This document shows, one piece after another, positions 6,138 through 7,298 of a stretch of DNA of 7,298 nt; the first letter of the stretch is position 1; each line of letters opens with the position of its first letter. This stretch comes from Myxococcales bacterium (GTDB lineage Bacteria; Myxococcota; Polyangia; Fen-1088): contig PMJE01000583.1 of the NCBI GenBank assembly GCA_003157315.1, positions 979 to 8,276 of the forward strand, read 5' to 3'. The translations under genes were made by a program, and so were the position numbers. The notes below the pieces were generated by a model that was given only the letters and a program-made list of their open reading frames with translations, was not told the DNA's origin and searched no databases.

Positions 6138-7298
6138 ATGACTCGGCACAAGAGCTACTTCAACAGATGGATACCCGCCGCGGTCGCCTTGCTTCTGGCC
6201 TTTCCCACGTCAGCCGTGGCCAGCCCCACCAGCGGCGCAATCTTCGGCCGGGTGGTGGACCAGGACACGCAGCAGCCGCTTGACGGGGTTACTGTGGTGG
6301 CTTCGGGACCGCAGGGCGACCAGGCCGTGCTCACCGACGGCAAGGGACAGTACGAGCTGCGCGGCCTGCCCATCGGCGACTATTTGGTTCGCTTCTTCCG
6401 CGGTGCCGTGGCCATCGAGCGCTCCGCCACGGTGTTGATGGACCAGACCGTGAGGGTCAATGCCCGCCTGCCGTCGGCGCCCGAGGCCGTGCAAACCATC
6501 GCGGTCACGCAGCGGGCTCCGGCCATTGACGTCGGCTCGACCCGCGTGGGTGTCACGTTGAACCGTGATTTCGCCGCGAACGTACCCAACAGCCTGAGCC
6601 TGAGCGGCTTGCTGGAAAAGGCGCCCGGCGCATTTTCGGACCCGGTGGGCCTGGCTTTGTCAGGTGGAACGGGCCTAGAAAACGTCTACTATCTCGATGG
6701 CCTCAATGTCACTGCGCTCACCGACGGAGCGTTGGGAATCAACCCGCTGCTTCCCTTTCTCGAAGAGGTCGAGGTGGTGAGCGCGGGCTATGGCGCTGAA
6801 TATGGTCGCGCCATGGGCGGCGTGGTCAGCATGGCCACCAAGTCAGGAAGCAATGAGTGGCACGGCAGCGCATTCTCTTACCTGTCGCCTGGGGCGTTTT
6901 CGGGTAGTCAGCAACGCATCGTCAACCGCTCCACCTCGCTGAGCGGCGTGACCGAACCCGACTACACCACCAACATCGGGGTCGAAGTTGGTGGCCCGAT
7001 CATCAAGAACAAGCTGTTTATCTGGGTGGGTTACTCGCCCGAGATCATCCGCAACCACTTGGTTCAGTATGCGGACAGGTTTGTCGAGCACATCGATCCA
7101 GCCACGGGTCAGCCTGACGGGACCCAGGCCAACAATCCCGACGGCACCCCAATGACCGTTCCGCTCTACCAACGCAGCTATGCGGGTGAGACCACCAACC
7201 AACACTACGCCGGCAAGCTGACCTGGAAGCTGGCGCCCGAGCAGACGCTGAGTCTGGGCCTGTATGGGATCTACTCGCAGCAGGAGTACATGCGCGGG
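6138..7298 (+). CDS. Oar-like TonB-dependent receptor, 5' part (runs off the window)
   Basis: The frame stays open for 387 codons to the last base of the window with no stop, so the gene is cut by the edge. It starts with a signal peptide: basic MTRHKSYFNR, a hydrophobic core (12-23) and a likely cleavage site AVA (26-28). Residues about 33-111 form a carboxypeptidase-regulatory-like beta-sandwich (IFGRVVDQDTQQPLDGVTV, then DGKGQYELRGLPIGDYLV). A plug domain follows (about 140-240), with DGLN (187-190), VEVVSAGYGAEYGRAMGGVVS (211-231) and TKSGSNEWHG (234-243). The beginning of the outer-membrane beta-barrel comes after GGPIIKNKLFIW (285-296). Proteins of this layout (Oar family, common in myxobacteria and Acidobacteriota) import large substrates or act in adhesion and secretion. 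An in-frame TGA at 6126-6128 fixes the ATG; GAGA at 6127-6130 is a modest ribosome site. The substrate is unknown. Confidence 0.9.
   Translation, partial: MTRHKSYFNRWIPAAVALLLAFPTSAVASPTSGAIFGRVVDQDTQQPLDGVTVVASGPQGDQAVLTDGKGQYELRGLPIGDYLVRFFRGAVAIERSATVLMDQTVRVNARLPSAPEAVQTIAVTQRAPAIDVGSTRVGVTLNRDFAANVPNSLSLSGLLEKAPGAFSDPVGLALSGGTGLENVYYLDGLNVTALTDGALGINPLLPFLEEVEVVSAGYGAEYGRAMGGVVSMATKSGSNEWHGSAFSYLSPGAFSGSQQRIVNRSTSLSGVTEPDYTTNIGVEVGGPIIKNKLFIWVGYSPEIIRNHLVQYADRFVEHIDPATGQPDGTQANNPDGTPMTVPLYQRSYAGETTNQHYAGKLTWKLAPEQTLSLGLYGIYSQQEYMRG

Noticed and set aside
6074..6283. Short plus-strand frame overlapping the start of the receptor gene
   Set aside because: The frame starting at 6138 encodes a signal peptide, a carboxypeptidase-regulatory-like domain and a plug domain, so this frame is a shadow.

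Overview
This is a GC-rich, gene-dense bacterial window with all six supported genes on the + strand. The mix suggests a deltaproteobacterial or Myxococcota-like organism: a Hanks-type Ser/Thr kinase fused to an RDD membrane domain, an NtrB-like PAS histidine kinase, and an Oar-like TonB-dependent receptor with an N-terminal carboxypeptidase-regulatory-like domain. This is inference from gene content and strong G/C bias at third codon positions; Acidobacteriota or another high-GC lineage is not excluded.

Layout. (1) 1-633: the 3' part of a NodB-type polysaccharide deacetylase gene whose 5' end is off the window. (2) 634-900: a non-coding stretch rich in GC hairpins. (3) 901-2397: a membrane-anchored Ser/Thr protein kinase with a C-terminal RDD domain. 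(4) 2398-2488: a short intergenic region with a possible promoter directly against the next start codon. (5) 2489-5977: a tightly packed four-gene unit of larB, larC, a soluble PAS histidine kinase and a 95-residue uncharacterised protein. Its junctions overlap by 4, 1 and 4 bases. (6) 5978-6137: an intergenic region with a hairpin. (7) 6138-7298: the 5' part of an outer-membrane receptor gene that runs off the right edge.

The central point is the four-gene unit. LarB and LarC make the nickel-pincer nucleotide (NPN) cofactor, first known from lactate racemase LarA. LarB carboxylates and hydrolyses nicotinic acid adenine dinucleotide, LarE (not in this window) adds sulfur, and LarC inserts nickel using CTP. 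Here the two genes are apparently translationally coupled to a sensor histidine kinase with no response regulator beside it, and to a small protein of unknown role. No LarA or LarE is visible. The arrangement could be a signalling module tied to NPN cofactor or nickel status, or simply a conserved housekeeping gene order; the sequence alone cannot decide. No tRNA, rRNA, CRISPR array or insertion sequence was recognised.
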